DNA of 64,000 nucleotides, taken from NCBI GenBank assembly GCA_022494885.1, contig JAGVSM010002369.1, positions 1 through 64,000 on the forward strand. The letters are read 5' to 3'. Position numbers and translations under genes: made by a program. The notes under the pieces are model-generated. The model saw nothing but the letters and a program-made list of their open reading frames with translations, made no database searches and was not told the origin of the DNA. Positions 21,035-32,714 of this stretch are shown here, piece after piece (position 1 is the stretch's first letter; each line of letters begins with the position of its first letter). The stretch is from Micrasema longulum (Eukaryota > Arthropoda > Insecta > Trichoptera > Brachycentridae).

Positions 21035-21385
21035 ATCATGATAGGCGAACGTGTCAACCTTTACACTACGAGGTGGACTTTTGTGCAGTCGATTTCTTTT
21101 TAAAGGGTTTTAAAGTAAGAGTAGCCATAGAGTTTTATTGTTTAAGAATCTTATTCAATTTTACATAGAGAACTATGTTTTATCCGCCCGGACACTGACG
21201 AATTACAATAATCATCACCATTATTCCATTTCTGCACCCAATAGTGTATAGGGCACTACATTGGTACACCAATCGGAGCGCATCTCGATAATTTTCTCGA
21301 CATGAAAGTGAGGTGGTCAGTCTTACGCTTCATGTGCCAATCCAGGGACTTTGAAATATTCTAGTGTAAAAACATCTTTTAATTT
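21035..21385 (-). repeat. SINE family A copy
   Basis: Head on the minus strand at about 21040-21075 (ACACTACGAGGTGGAC in plus orientation), the upstream-type block TTTATCCGCCCGGACACTG, and the body TTCCATTTCTGCACCCAATA, AGTCTTACGCTTCATGTGCC and ATATTCTAGTGTAAAAACA. The body matches 55620-55790. Confidence 0.7.
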
Positions 21386-21411
21386 ATTTATTTTTTTAAA
21401 AGAGAAATACT

Positions 21412-21573
21412 AGAGTTCTTATTATTTACTAAAATATTTAAATTTTCAGACCATTTCCTAAAAGTCGTAAATAACTTGTGCTAGAAAAATGGAAATCGAG
21501 TTGTGGTAGAGTGGGATTTGAACCTGGGACTTTTAGTCCGTGACTCCACAATACTACCACGGGACCACAACCC
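21412..21573 (-). repeat. SINE family B, copy 2
   Basis: Minus strand starts GGGTTGTGGTCCCGTGGTAG and includes GGTTCAAATCCC as B-box-like motif followed by ACTCTACCACAACTCG. Confidence 0.8.
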
Positions 21574-21597
21574 AGTTTATAATTTAAATAAATGGTT

Positions 21598-21680
21598 CAT
21601 GTCAACCATGTCGGGAATCGAACCCGAGACCTCTCGCGTGGTAGGCAAGCACGCTGATCACTACACCACGAAGTTTAAAA
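21598..21680 (-). repeat. SINE family A tRNA-like head
   Basis: Minus strand has GTGTAGTGATCAGCGTGCTT (A-box region) and CGGGTTCGATTCCCG (B-box with flanking stem). It adjoins SINE B copy 2. The acceptor ends do not pair, so not a functional tRNA. Confidence 0.65.
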
Positions 21681-22157
21681 CAACAATAATATCACATCAT
21701 TACTCACCCATAAGAATTTATTAAATCTCTCTTTTGGTCTAGTATATTAAATTGTCTTAACATTACGCATTGTACGTGTACTTACTAACTTAAAACAATA
21801 CGTAATGTAATAGTCTTGCTTCTTTTACATTGTATTTATTGGAAAACATTAAACGTAAGAGTTTTTTAAAAAGGAGAGCAAGAGATATTGATAATTTGGA
21901 TTGAAAAACTGACCCCTGTTGGATCACCCGAATGTCACGCATTTCGTTTGTTTATTTGGAGGATCTTTTAAAAATGAATTCACTATCCGGCGAGTATTTT
22001 CAATTCCTTGAGTTCTAAGTTTCAAATCCTGACACAGTCTATGTAAAAGATTTGTTTCCACAAAACGATATTTTATAGTCCCTGAACTGGCACCGGAAGC
22101 GTAAGACTGAATCACCTTACCTACTATGTAACAAAAATGGTTTAAATATATTTGAAA

Positions 22158-22427
22158 TATATCGAGGCTATACTGTCAGAATGCATTGAGTCAGCAGTAT
22201 TTATATATAAATATATATTTCAAATATTTTCAAATATAGATGCAAGATGTTGATTTTTTATTTTATGTCTAGAATAAAGATGACTCTTTTAAAGCTTTTA
22301 AACAAATTAATATAAAATAAAATTTTGGGAAAAATAATGCTTTGAAATAATAAAAAAGCTTTAAATGCGATTATCCCGGAACTCGTTTTGATGACTTAAT
22401 GCATTCTGTCAGTAAAGCCTCGATATA
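22158..22427. mobile_element. MITE with about 36-bp TIRs, TA-flanked
   Basis: Left TATATCGAGGCTATACTGTC with AGAATGCATTGAGTCA and right TGACTTAATGCATTCTGTCA with AGCCTCGATATA are inverted copies with few mismatches. Interior AT-rich and non-coding. TA-type flanks suggest Tc1/mariner mobilisation. Confidence 0.85.
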
Positions 22428-22429
22428 CT

Positions 22430-23595
22430 CTCATGAAGATTTCATGGAATGTATCCAGAATCCAGATATTACAGAGGAAATAAACAGATGACTTTATTTA
22501 GTTTGCACTTATAAAGTTGAGTTTTAGTAACTCCTGGAAATGTAATGCAGTAAATATATTTAATAATATGGTGTATTTTATCATTTATAAACAAATACAT
22601 TATGTAATTGACCACGTGATGCAGGCTATAAGTGGTCTCGTATTGTTTAGGCTGTTAATGCATCGAATAAATTAAATTTATCAGTCTACTGGTTTGCGTA
22701 CTAATGCTTAAATTATATATATTGATGATAAAATGCTTTTATTGAATAAATACCCAACACCGTGGCATAAAAAAATAAAATTGGAATTCTGTAGGAGAAT
22801 TAAAAAAACATGTTTCCCACACTTGAAATTTGAATATAATCAATTGAATTTGCGATTCACGGTGTTATTTAGAGATATAATATTTATAAGCTGCTTACCT
22901 AAACAGACTGGCCAATTTGAACGTGGCTAATATTCGTTTGCGTAGGAATTCCTAATACTAATATTTTTTTGCCTCAGATCTATGTATTCGCTTGCGAGCT
23001 GCTTGGAGGCTGTTTGTATGCACCATATTATAAAACTACGGATTTGAATTAGTACAAATATATATCATCTAAGTACATGTATTATAAAACCGAAAATACA
23101 TGTGTGCAAATGTATGTATCATGTTTTTTTTGTCCGTCACAATCCCCCTGAAACGGTAAGCCGTAGCGACGTGAAATTTGGGTACTTCATTTGAGATGCA
23201 ATTTCTAGGTCAACGGTCTATTTTTTTTTTTAACAAAAAATATTTCCAAAGAATAGGTTTTTGTTAATTGTTTAACGAAAATAGGTATTTACATACACGA
23301 GAAATACGATAATTTAAACTTTATCCTCTTTACTGAAAAGTTTACACACTGTCCCTTATAGCATTTAATTTTTCTGTTGCGACAATATTTCGGTTAATTT
23401 AATAAATATATATATTTGTACAAAACGGTAATTTAACATGTAAACAGGATAGCACCTAAAATTAATTTATTTCAATCAAAGGAGTCAAATAAGCGGCGAT
23501 TACCTGATCGATTGGACATGTATTTTAGTTGTATAATGTACTTTCAACAAGAAGTTTAGTCCCTCAGAAAAATAGTAATCTGCATGTCTAACAAA
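22430..23595. other. Gene-free AT-rich stretch
   Basis: No gene. A GTCCGTCACAATCCCCCTGA...GCGACGTGAAATTTG block at 23133-23190 has the look of an old dispersed repeat but has no second copy here. Confidence 0.35.
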
Positions 23596-23599
23596 AGAA

Positions 23600-23890
23600 A
23601 GAAACTCAAATGCACGCAGCGATCCATGGAGAGGTCCATTGTTGAAGCCTAAGAGATAGAATAACATATTATGAAATTAGGCGCAGAACCAGAGTGGTGG
23701 ATGTCATAGATCGTGTAGCGAAGTTAAAGAGGCAATGGGCAGGGTATGTTAAGGCAAGATGTCACAAGATAGATTTCTTGAGTTCTGAAGTGGAGACTTT
23801 CTGAAAATAAGAGAGGCGTCGACGATACAGCCACTGTGGGGAGGAAGAAATGGCTACAGAGAGCAAATGGCAAAGAAGGATAGAAGGTTT
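23600..23890 (+). mobile_element. LINE 3' relic (RTE-like)
   Basis: Broken translation includes RDRITYYEIRRRTRVVDVID, KLKRQWAGYV and a GRRKKWLQRANGK-like end. This parallels the relic at 14920-15240 (RRTGVRDIMD, KWQWAGHSAR). Many stops. Confidence 0.65.
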
Positions 23891-23934
23891 TTTTTAAATT
23901 CTACATTTTTTCTTATTTATCGAGATGTCGATAA

Positions 23935-25532
23935 AGCCGGCGTTATAATACTTCAGTAGGTACATAGAGACGAAAATTTAACCAACCGTATTAGCAATTG
24001 TCAAACGTCATGTAAAAATCATGTTCAAGCGAAAAATGTTTGCTTTAATTGCGGTTTATTTTTTAAAAAATTTTTTTTTTTTATTTAAATTTTATTGATA
24101 AACCCTTACGGGTTACATACATTTAACAAAATGTTTTCACTTTTAAAATTCACATTCTACTGTTAATAATAATATTTTTAACATCTTTTGTAAAGGTTGC
24201 CTAAGTCTTTTGTTTAGTTTTGTCTGGTAGTTTATTGTATAATTTTAGTCCATGGTTTATAAGTCTCGATTGTCCTTTTCTCGTTTTAAAAGATTGTATA
24301 TGATATTTTTCTGATATTCTCGTATTGTGTTCATGTTTACTACAATTTTTTTCAAGTTTTAATTCTTCGTCTACAATTACATCAGTGGCTAATTTATGAA
24401 TTAATTTTAAAGATTCTAGTTTAAAGAGTTCAGTTACGTTTAATTGTTTAGTTTGTTCAAAAAGTTATTTAGTTGCTGTTTGAATTTTCAATCGTTTTAA
24501 AGTTTTTTAAAAAAAGCCTAACCTCACAGGTTATTACAATAACATAAGCCTGTTTAAAATACGATAGAGTAATACCTTATTTTTTATTTAGCATTGAACG
24601 CGGAGTTCAGCGTCACTTATTGGTTGAATTCGATAATATGACGTAATGAAAACGCGAACCGACATGTCCATACCGAAGAAGGTAAAAATAGTAGAAAAGT
24701 TAAATACTCGTATGCCGTCTCGGTATGTACCGAAGAAGAAGCATTTTTAATTGCACCCCCGACCAATCTTGACTTAACGTTGATAAACTGACTTGACGGA
24801 ATTCTCTAAAATGTAAAATATTCTTTTAAAATTTAATATCAAACGATATAAGATAATTATTGACCTTTCCGTTATTATCTATGGATTTAGTTGATTTAGG
24901 TTAGCAGACTGTTTAAATTGAAATATGACCTAGATAAATAATATGTTATTTATACAATTTCTTACCAATAAGATAGGTTACACAAATAGGTAGTAGGTAC
25001 GATTACTGTATTCAACAAATAATAATAACGGATATGATTATTTTAGGTAATTTTTATAATCTGAGGTGAAAATCCTGAAAAAGGAAATCGGTGGAGATAA
25101 ATCCGCCCCGTTGTGAATTGGTTGGCTGGCGCGCGTTCCTATCATGCCCGAGGTCCCTGCGCCTTGATTATGATCGCTATCTCCACCTGTATATATCGAG
25201 ACGGTATACTTAACTTCTGCACTATCTGTATCTTACCTCGGTGTGTTCTACCTACTTGTCATATCGACATCATATGATCGAAACAAGCCAATGGAATGAC
25301 CGCAAACAATTAGTCCGCGTTCCTTACGTCATAAACATTTCAAATAGTTCTTATTTATAGTTTAAATTGGCTTCTGTAATAAAAACTGCTTACTTCAAAC
25401 CGATTATAAACTCCAATAAATCCCAATTCAAGCAAAAAATGCTCGCTTGAACATGAATTTTGTATAACTTTTGGATATCACCAAACTTAACGATCGTCTG
25501 TATGTATCTGCCGATCAACTACAATGCCGGCT
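23935..25532. mobile_element. Long near-palindromic DNA element with LINE insertion in its left arm
   Basis: Three inverted blocks nest in order: GCCGGC...TACATA.AGACGA at 23936-23975 with 25490-25531; CATGTTCAAGCGAAAAATG at 24019-24038 with its complement near 25433-25454; and GAACGCGGA...TATGACG plus ACCGAAGAAG...CCGTCTCGGTAT at 24598-24745 with 25190-25325. A LINE copy (24083-24482) sits in the left arm. Another right-arm copy spans 36590-37450. Non-coding centre. Class undetermined. Confidence 0.65.
24083..24482 (-). mobile_element. LINE family L7, copy 2
   Basis: Minus strand matches 54170-54605: ACTGAACTCTTTAAACTAGA, CATAAATTAGCCACTGATGT, GACGAAGAATTAAAACTTG and the tail CCGTAAGGGTTTATCAATAA. 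It encodes fragments of the RT C-terminal region. 5'-truncated. Confidence 0.8.
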
Positions 25533-26510
25533 CCTTTAACGTCTCCATACATACGCTCGGAAAGATAGTAAAACAGATGAAAAAAATATGATAACTAAAT
25601 ATTTTTTTTAGAGTGGTAACTTTCTGACCCATATAATCTGTGTCTGACGCCTAGATACTCATTTGTTAATAAGACAGAATCTAGCGACATTATTTTCACA
25701 TCTAGGCGTTCGTTTAATTAAAGTGACAGTTATGTCGGAATTTAATTCGACTTCAAAATTTACTTATTTCCTCTCATATTTTTAATAGGCATTTAAGAAA
25801 AAAAGTGCCAGCCTCAAAACGATAAAAATATTTAATAAATCATAAATAAAGGAAAAATTACTCGGTGGAACAAAATTTTTGACACTTTTAATGCGTAGAT
25901 AAACGTATCGAGGGGTTCTAGACCCGTCATAAACCCGAATAAACTCTCTTAAAAATCGAAGAATAATGTTAGACCAGTTTTTTTTATATAAATTAATTAA
26001 CAAGACTTTCTGTTTTACACAGACAACGCGTCAACAAACTATTTGAAACAATCTACAATACTTTAAATATGCGAGCAACACAACAATAGATTTACCGAGA
26101 CTGACATTTTGTATGACGATGTATGTAAATTTAAGTAATAAATCATAGAAGTATTGAGAGAAGCGGAATTTAATTAATTTCATTATCATATACATAGTTT
26201 TCATTTGTTATATTTAACATAATTTAAATTATTGTCTTAAGTGTAAACAATTTTTTTGGCGTGTGCATGAGTGGTTCTACACTTATATACAAAGAAATGG
26301 ACAATATTTCTGTACATACTGTTTGTTTACTCAATAAAATAAATAAAATTAAGGTTTCTGTATGAAAAATATAATAAATATTTTTTTTTCTAAACATTGT
26401 GTGCCGAGGAAGAACTTTAAATTTTAATGCAAATATACACATTTCGTCCATAAATATACCGTCTCGATATGTACCGATGAATATGGCGTTTGTAATAGCG
26501 GCCTTGGACT
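25533..26510. other. Gene-free AT-rich stretch
   Basis: No gene. ACCGTCTCGATATGTACCGA at 26459-26478 is a stray piece of the palindromic element family of 23935-25532. Confidence 0.4.
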
Positions 26511-26514
26511 TGTA

Positions 26515-26734
26515 TTACAATAGGAAGGTAAGAAATTATCGATTTTTTATTGTCCTCTCAGTGAATTCAAATTTTCCACCCGGATTTTCTTTCTTTTTTT
26601 TTCACATGAATATTGAATTTAAATTAAAATAAGTAATATTGTTTGACGGTAACGTAATTTGTGCTACGTATTTTTGTGACAGTTTTACTATATTTAAAAG
26701 CATCGATACATCTCTTACCTTCTTCCTATTGTAA
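26515..26734. mobile_element. Small MITE with inverted TTACAATAGGAAGGTAAGA ends
   Basis: Left end TTACAATAGGAAGGTAAGAA...ATCGAT, right end ATCGATACATCTCTTACCTT...CCTATTGTAA. Interior non-coding. TTA/TAA at the ends recalls PIF/Harbinger targets but is not proof. Confidence 0.8.
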
Positions 26735-27102
26735 TCAAAGGTGTGATTTAAATATGGTGCATTATTGCAAGTATCCAAAGAATGAAATAATTTTCCTTTA
26801 AGTATAAATTAAATTCCTGAATTAATTATACTGAGTATGAGATTTATCTTCCGCATTCTCATACCCATATGGAATCCTGACATTGTGGTATAGTACAAAT
26901 AACTATTAATTTATGATATTATGTACTCTCAGTAACAGAACCAACTTACAAATATGTATTGTAAAATATCCGTTTCTTTCAGAGAGGAAAAATGTTTATA
27001 TGAACTACATTTTAATGTCGCATGAAAAAATAGTTTTTGTTCTTAAAAATAATGATAGGGTATTATCATTTGGGAGTAATGTCGGATTAAACATACTGTT
27101 CA

Positions 27103-27355
27103 TATCGCTAGCCCAAAGCAACAGTGAAATAATCCCGAAATTTTCGATTTCGAGATACCTACACATGCAGATATGTTAGTAACTAAAATAAATTAACGTT
27201 TTCAAATAATAAAATATTGAAGTTCGAAGGTTAACTACTTATGAGTAAATATAGTAAATAGTTAAATTCCGTCAGACCCTTCGCTCACCTCAAAGTCCAA
27301 TTATCTGAGAATAGGTTCTTCAGAGATATCTCACTGTTGCTTTGGGCTAGCGATA
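27103..27355. mobile_element. MITE with 25-bp perfect inverted repeat
   Basis: TATCGCTAGCCCAAAGCAAC then AGTGA at 27103-27127 is perfectly inverted at 27331-27355. The spacer is about 200 bp and non-coding. Only one copy in the window. Confidence 0.85.
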
Positions 27356-27359
27356 TACA

Positions 27360-29330
27360 GGATTTAAAGACTTTTTTAGTGTTTATAAAGGTCCTAGTTA
27401 ATAATAAATAATTTCATTTACAAATTTCGTTTACAATATTTGATGTTCCAGAAAAGCCATTTTGTTCCGTTGGTAATGCGATTTACATAAAAATATTATG
27501 ACTCATATGAACGAGTCTTTATAAAATAAAATTTATTTTCTCCTAAAATGTTTTCTTTTAAAAATGAGCCATATTTGAGGCTTCGTATTCGAACGGTAAA
27601 TCAGTATAGTAAATCAGATAATTGTGACGAAATGCTTATAGAAGAATCTCAAACACTTCAATTTGTTGCACTTCTTGTAAAATCTTGTCGATCACTGTTG
27701 AATATGGCCAATATTAATTTTCCGTCTTCGTAAGAAATTGATTAACTGATGCAAGAATTGCTTTACTGGAATAAAATTAATGAATTCGAAGTCATTAGGT
27801 AAAATATCTTTTTTTAAAACTGTGAAAGATAAGTTTCCACAATTCATAAAAAGTCTCAATAATCTTTCATTCTAATACGATAATAATGTCAGCTAATTAA
27901 CAAATTCTTATAAACAATACATTAATTAACTGATAATTTCATTTGATCAGAAAGCAAAATTATTATGTCATCTTTATCAATTATTTAATTTAAATTTCCC
28001 TATTATGAAGCTCGAAACGGAGCGAAGTCATTCCATTTACTTTCCTTGAAATCATAGATTTTTACGTAAAAACTGTCTCCACATCCGATGACGTCATATT
28101 TTGTGACGTCACGGATGGTTTGTTTTTATCTATATTCAAATAACTAAACTTTGACACTTTATATCTCCCTTATTTCAATAGATTTTAATAAAAATAGTAC
28201 CGATTATCTTGTGATTTTTAAAATATTTTTTTTAGCTAATAAAAAAATTCATGATAATTGCCATTTATGCGGAGTGGGGTTTAGATTTCGATATGCCGTA
28301 TATAGTTTTGTTTTCTTAATGTTTTTGTTTAGCTTTGTTTCAAATTCATTTCAGGTACCAGAATTTTTTTCTCATAATAATAAAATAAAATCGAGCATGT
28401 ACCGATATATTTTAATATTATAAATTGCTTAGCGTGCTAACAAAAAATAAATAAGCCTTCGATCTTTAAACTTGAAGTAGTCAACGTCATTGCACCTATA
28501 CTAAAAATTAAAAAAAAATATATTTTAATCTTGGTTCTTTTAATATTCGTTTTTTACAGCTTATTTTATTTATTCGCTTTAAACAAAATATAAGATAACT
28601 TAATTGCTGACGTACGTAAAAGTGGTATTAATAATTCATATTACGTTTTTTTTAAATTCTCAATAATAAACAACAAAATATAGTATAGAAATGTTATTTT
28701 TTATCATTTAGTGCATCGGAAAATTTCCTTTATGTTTACATAAGTTATGCAAATAAGGACTGTAGTCTAGTAAAACGCACCAAAAATGAGGAAATCCTAC
28801 AATTTGCCATTCTAAAACGATATTTTTTAAAAATCGCGCAATAAAAAAAAATGCATTGGATGTAAAAACACATTTTTTAAGGTATTTCTATTGAAAAGTA
28901 TACTTATAAGTTTTATGTAACTAAAATATAATTAGTTTTCGACCGGCAGATTACGTCATTTAAAATTTAGATTTATATTAGACTATGCCTAGACTTCTAT
29001 GTTTTCTTCTCTAAAATGTTTTTCGTCTCTCTTGTAATATGTAATAATTAACAGCTCCCCAGGGAGTTGAATACAGACCTTGTCTACAAAAATTGGACTC
29101 AACCCAAAATATTGTTGTTATAAAATACAGCAAAAAACTTAATAATGATAAATAATTAGCTCCTTTTAACATTTATGTCGACTTTGAAGATTGTGTGTTA
29201 ATAAGTACACTTTTCATTTTGTATTTTTATAAACCGAATATTCGTCAAATAAATATAAAAATGACTTTTATTCTTTATTGCAAACCAGAGGGAAATATGA
29301 ATTATTTTTACAGTAATTAAAAATTTTTTT
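27360..29330. other. Gene-free AT-rich stretch
   Basis: Short chance frames only (for example 28151-28423, 90 codons, hydrophobic, no recognised domain). CAGGGAGTTGAATACAGACC at 29058-29077 recurs at 41416-41435. Confidence 0.4.
28080..28118. promoter_or_regulatory. Paired CRE-like TGACGTCA motifs in a palindrome
   Basis: Two perfect TGACGTCA octamers (28089-28096, 28104-28111) lie 15 bp apart within the inverted repeat CATCCG...CGGATG. TGACGTCA is the established CREB/ATF site. No transcript start is recognised nearby, so function is unproven. Confidence 0.35.
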
Positions 29331-29335
29331 TTTTT

Positions 29336-29547
29336 AAGGAATAACCCGCTAAGTCTCTATTTTAAGGCTTGTCAGCAGGTGGGATAGAGGGAATATGGAA
29401 GGAGGTAATGAAAAATACACCACAACACCCAGACCAATTGAGAAAAAAATCTTTCTTCGATTTTTTTCTTGCAACTGGCGGGAATCGAACCCGCGACGCC
29501 AGTTTCACAGATAGCCGTCTAACCAACTGCGCCACAGCGCCTGTCAT
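29336..29547 (-). repeat. SINE family C, copy 1 (tRNA-derived)
   Basis: Minus strand begins GCGCTGTGGCGCAGTTGGTT, with a consensus-like A box (TGGCGCAGTTGG), and has GGGTTCGATTCCC as a perfect B box. The body AATTGGTCTGGGTGTTGTGG and CCCACCTGCTGACAAG leads to GCGGGTTATTCCTT and poly-A. The tRNA-like acceptor arm does not pair, so it is a SINE head, not a tRNA. Copy 2 is at 39925-40138. Confidence 0.9.
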
Positions 29548-29879
29548 TTTTACACATTTTTTTATGAATCATTTTTTACGGTAATACTATAATTTATTTT
29601 AAAACGTGTCTGTAGGTACTGGGCACCTATGTTTTGTTTTCATAATACTATTTCATATTTTCCTACATGTCATTGTTTCATTTTGGGGTTATTAATTTCC
29701 GAGTACAGAATATTATATTCTTTTGGCAAATATTCGCACCCCATTGTTTTTATTTCAGATTATTTACAAAAACAAGATGGCTTAAACCTTAGATAAATAT
29801 GAGAGACATTGAGAACAAAATTAAATTAAATTCAATTAATTTATTTAAATACAACATATATATTACAAACATATATTCA

Positions 29880-30590
29880 ATGCGTACATATTATAAAAAA
29901 GATAAAATACATAAATGAGACTCATGTCAAAGTAGTAGGAGAATCCTGCTCCGGAAAACCCCTTCGGACACATGAAACAGATCAATATCCAGAGCGATGT
30001 TGTTTAGCATAGCGGTAGACCTTCCAACAGGCATAACCATAGGCAGGTTGGTTCTGTATATCGGAATATGAAACAATCTATGCTGACGCTGTCTTAGGTA
30101 TTTATCAGGGAATATACAAACCAATGCTCATCATTATCTCAGAATTATCGATCATACCGCGCAACAATCGATAAAAATGTGTAGTCAAATACACATTCCT
30201 TCTAGTCTCTAAACTGTTGTAGCCAAGAATACCCTGGAGAAACTCAGTCGGGTAGAGCCAAGGATAATACCCGCGCTCTCTCATGTAGAGATATCTCAGA
30301 AACTTATTTTGGATTTTCTCTATCATAAGAGAGTACTTCAGTTCTTGTAGCCCCCAAATCATCGAGCCACTCTCGAGTCTACTTCGCACCAAGGAGTTGT
30401 AAAGAGTTCTCAGTACGCGGGTATTTTAGAAAATCTTGGCAGTACGTAGAACAAATCCTAACATCTTCAATGCATTACCACTGATTGTCTCTATTTGTTC
30501 ATGAAATGTCAGGGTGCTCACAAAGCTAACGCCCAGATCCTTAACATTCTATGTTCGTATCAGATTCTGGTCATCCATGTGAATGAAATT
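29880..30590 (-). mobile_element. LINE relic with long open C-terminal RT frames
   Basis: Minus strand: MDDQNLIRT, NVKDLGVSFVSTLTFHEQI, ALKMLGFVLRTAKIF, then LYNSLVRSRLESGSMIWGLQ, KIQNKFLRYLYMRERGYYPW, LGYNSLETRRNVYLTTHFYR and, one frame over, PDKYLRQRQHRLFHIPIYRT to a stop near 29930. DLGVxFxxxLTFxxHI...LGFxxR and YNSLVRSxLExGSxIW are jockey/CR1-type post-palm motifs. Only a few frame breaks, so moderately old. 5'-truncated. Confidence 0.85.
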
Positions 30591-30684
30591 AAATGATGTG
30601 TATAACATCTTTGGACGAAGATTGCGTTCGCATGTGCCTTCACCCTTCACGACTTGCCCCTCTCCACAGGACATGGAGTTCACC

Positions 30685-30765
30685 AGGGGTGCTATCCTGA
30701 ACCACTCTCGTGGCACGAGAAAACAGTTTTTCTCGTATATTTTGTATGTAAATACACGAGATGTG
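30685..30765. mobile_element. MITE family F2, uninterrupted partial copy
   Basis: GGGGTGCTATCCTGAACCAC, CTCTCGTGGC and TTTTTCTCGTATATTTTGTA join directly to TGTAAATACACGAGAT. It lacks the terminal part of the right arm. It shows the empty-site structure of the LINE insertion at 11065-11588. Confidence 0.75.
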
Positions 30766-30769
30766 TAAA

Positions 30770-31215
30770 AAATCGCTGTTCTAGTGCTATAATCCAGGGA
30801 AAAAATACGGAAATATATTTGTACAAAGAACAGTCAGACCGCCTTTCCTCTTCAGCGTAAGACGGATCACCTTACCTTTCATGTAACAAAAAATTTTTTT
30901 TTTCGTAAATAAGGACGCACGTAATTTATTTTGGACTATTTTGGGGTATTTATATATTCGTAATAAGGGTTGGTTTTTCGTTTTATCTCCGCATGTGATT
31001 GGATAAGAGTCCTCGTAGTGCTCATATTAAAATTGTGCGAAAATCAGTGCTTTAGTGCAATAATCCAGGGAGAAAATACGGGAATCCGTATTAATGGAGA
31101 AAATTCAGGGCGCGATTTACCCTGAGCCCTCTTTAATTATGACACTCAACCCATGCCCAACGCGAATTTTGTCATTCTTTAATCGCTAGAAACCAAAATA
31201 AATAAAAATAAAAAT
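30770..31215. other. Stretch with local repeat, no gene
   Basis: CTATAATCCAGGGAAAAAATAC (30788 onward) and a similar CAATAATCCAGGGAGAAAATAC (31060 onward) are direct repeats about 270 bp apart. AGACGGATCACCTTACC at 30849-30865 is a SINE A scrap. Confidence 0.45.
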
Positions 31216-31224
31216 GCTTGATTG

Positions 31225-31690
31225 TGTCGTGAAAGCTTGCAAAGATTTTTCATTGATTAGTAGGTACCTAAGTACTTTTTTATTATTGAATTCCAAAACT
31301 AAAAGTTATTAATATTCAAATATTGAATTTAATTAGGTACCTAGGTACTTGTTAACAGTTGAATTCCTAAACATAAAATAGTTAATTTTCAAAAATAGAG
31401 TTCTTTTTCAAATGTCAAACTCTGCGTTACTTACCAACAGTGGTGCATTCTGTGTAAGAATCCGTTTTTTTTAATGTATCAAATGTCTGTTTAAATTATT
31501 TAAACATTACTTAAAATCCATTAAAAATAAGGTAATTTGTAAAAATTAAGAAATTGTAAGGAAATTATTGGAAACGTTAAAATACAAACTTTTTTAATAG
31601 ACAAAAAAACAACATTTTCCGAATTTTTCGGAATAGGCATTTTGGTCAAATGCAACCCTGGAAGATGACGAAGAATGACACATAATACAA
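31225..31690 (-). mobile_element. Helitron family, truncated copy 3
   Basis: TTTTTCATTGATTAGTAGGTACC, TGAATTCCAAAACTAAAAGTT and TCAAATGCAACCCTGG match the 3' half of the minus-strand Helitron at 53967-55131 (quoted pieces are separate words; the first is read only to 20 bases as TTTTTCATTGATTAGTAGGT). The CTAG terminus and the 5' half are not recognisable. Confidence 0.65.
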
Positions 31691-32099
31691 AGCAGCGTAT
31701 CATACTCACCCGTATTTACTTTGTTAATTTTATACTTCCGTCTGATATTATTGTCATGTAGTGCTTTGTCGACGGCGCAATCCACATTGACAATTTTATC
31801 TTTCATTATATAGGTTAGTATGTGGGCTTTCTTCTCTGATAGCTATCCATTATTTTTTTTGTGCCTTGCTTTTATCGTCATAGTTAAATTATCCAATATT
31901 TTTTTAAAGCATTCCTTGATTAGTAAATGTTCCGAAAGGGCGATAAAATCTTTGGAGATACTTTCTTTGTCTTAGACCTATTATTATTTTATTTTATTTA
32001 TTTGGGATATCAACAGTAATAAGCAAATATGCGCGTACAAACGAAAAAATTAAACTAATAACAGATATCCACAAAAATACATTATACATAAACTAGTAG

Positions 32100-32125
32100 G
32101 TATAGAATAAGAATTTGTGTGTGTG
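32100..32125. repeat. (TG)n microsatellite
   Basis: A short TGTGTGTGTGTG run at 32108-32120. Confidence 0.7.
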
Positions 32126-32189
32126 TGTGAGTGAGGGAGAGAAAGAAGGCGAAGGTGGGCCACTCAAAGACACACATTTTTTTTTTCAA

Positions 32190-32335
32190 AATCGGTCCCG
32201 CCGTTTAGGAGATATGTCACTGAACTTCTTCGAAACGGCTTAACCTATTTACGTGCGGTTTTAAGCGAAATGTAGATCTTTGCGCTGCGCGCGTTTGTAA
32301 ATATTAAAATTTTCAATTTAATCTGTATATATTTT
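32190..32335 (+). mobile_element. Helitron-family 5' region fragment
   Basis: CCGCCGTTTAGGAGATATGT, CGGCTTAACCTATTTACGTG and TGTAGATCTTTGCGCTGCGC match the 5' half of Helitron copies 1 and 2; the TC terminus is absent. Confidence 0.6.
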
Positions 32336-32521
32336 TTAATATATACAGTTCTACGATACAGCGCGCGTAGCGGTTATGATGGTGAAACCAATGTTACGTT
32401 GTAGGTTTTTTTTATTTAATTATGTAAATCTGTCAATCTCAAAATGGTAGAAAAATTGTGATTTTGAATTTGTAGTTTATTGTAATTTAATTATCGTAAA
32501 GGTATTTGTATATGTATGACA

Positions 32522-32700
32522 TGTGCGGCATTGGCGGTCTTCGCGGAGGTTCTTGGAGGTGGAAGGTTCCGGGTTCGATTCCCAGTGAGAACACAAAAAT
32601 TTAACGCGATGTTTCTTAAGCCTAGGTGTTTTGTGCTGTAATTCACCACTGTGATTGCGCCTCCTGGCCTGGTGTGGTCAAAAAATATTTTTTTTAAATT
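32522..32700 (+). repeat. SINE-like repeat, family D
   Basis: It has a B-box (GGGTTCGATTCCCAG), then TAGGTGTTTTGTGCTGTAAT and TGTGATTGCGCC, and ends with an A/T-rich tail. Single copy here; typical tRNA-derived SINE layout. Confidence 0.55.
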
Positions 32701-32714
32701 TTTCTCTCCAATAT

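Noticed and set aside
28151..28423. 90-codon hydrophobic frame
   Set aside because: Composition follows AT-rich sequence; no domain, no splice or promoter context.
29475..29547. tRNA-like sequence with A and B boxes (minus strand)
   Set aside because: The acceptor stem does not pair and it continues into a SINE body shared with 39925-40138; a SINE head, not a tRNA gene.
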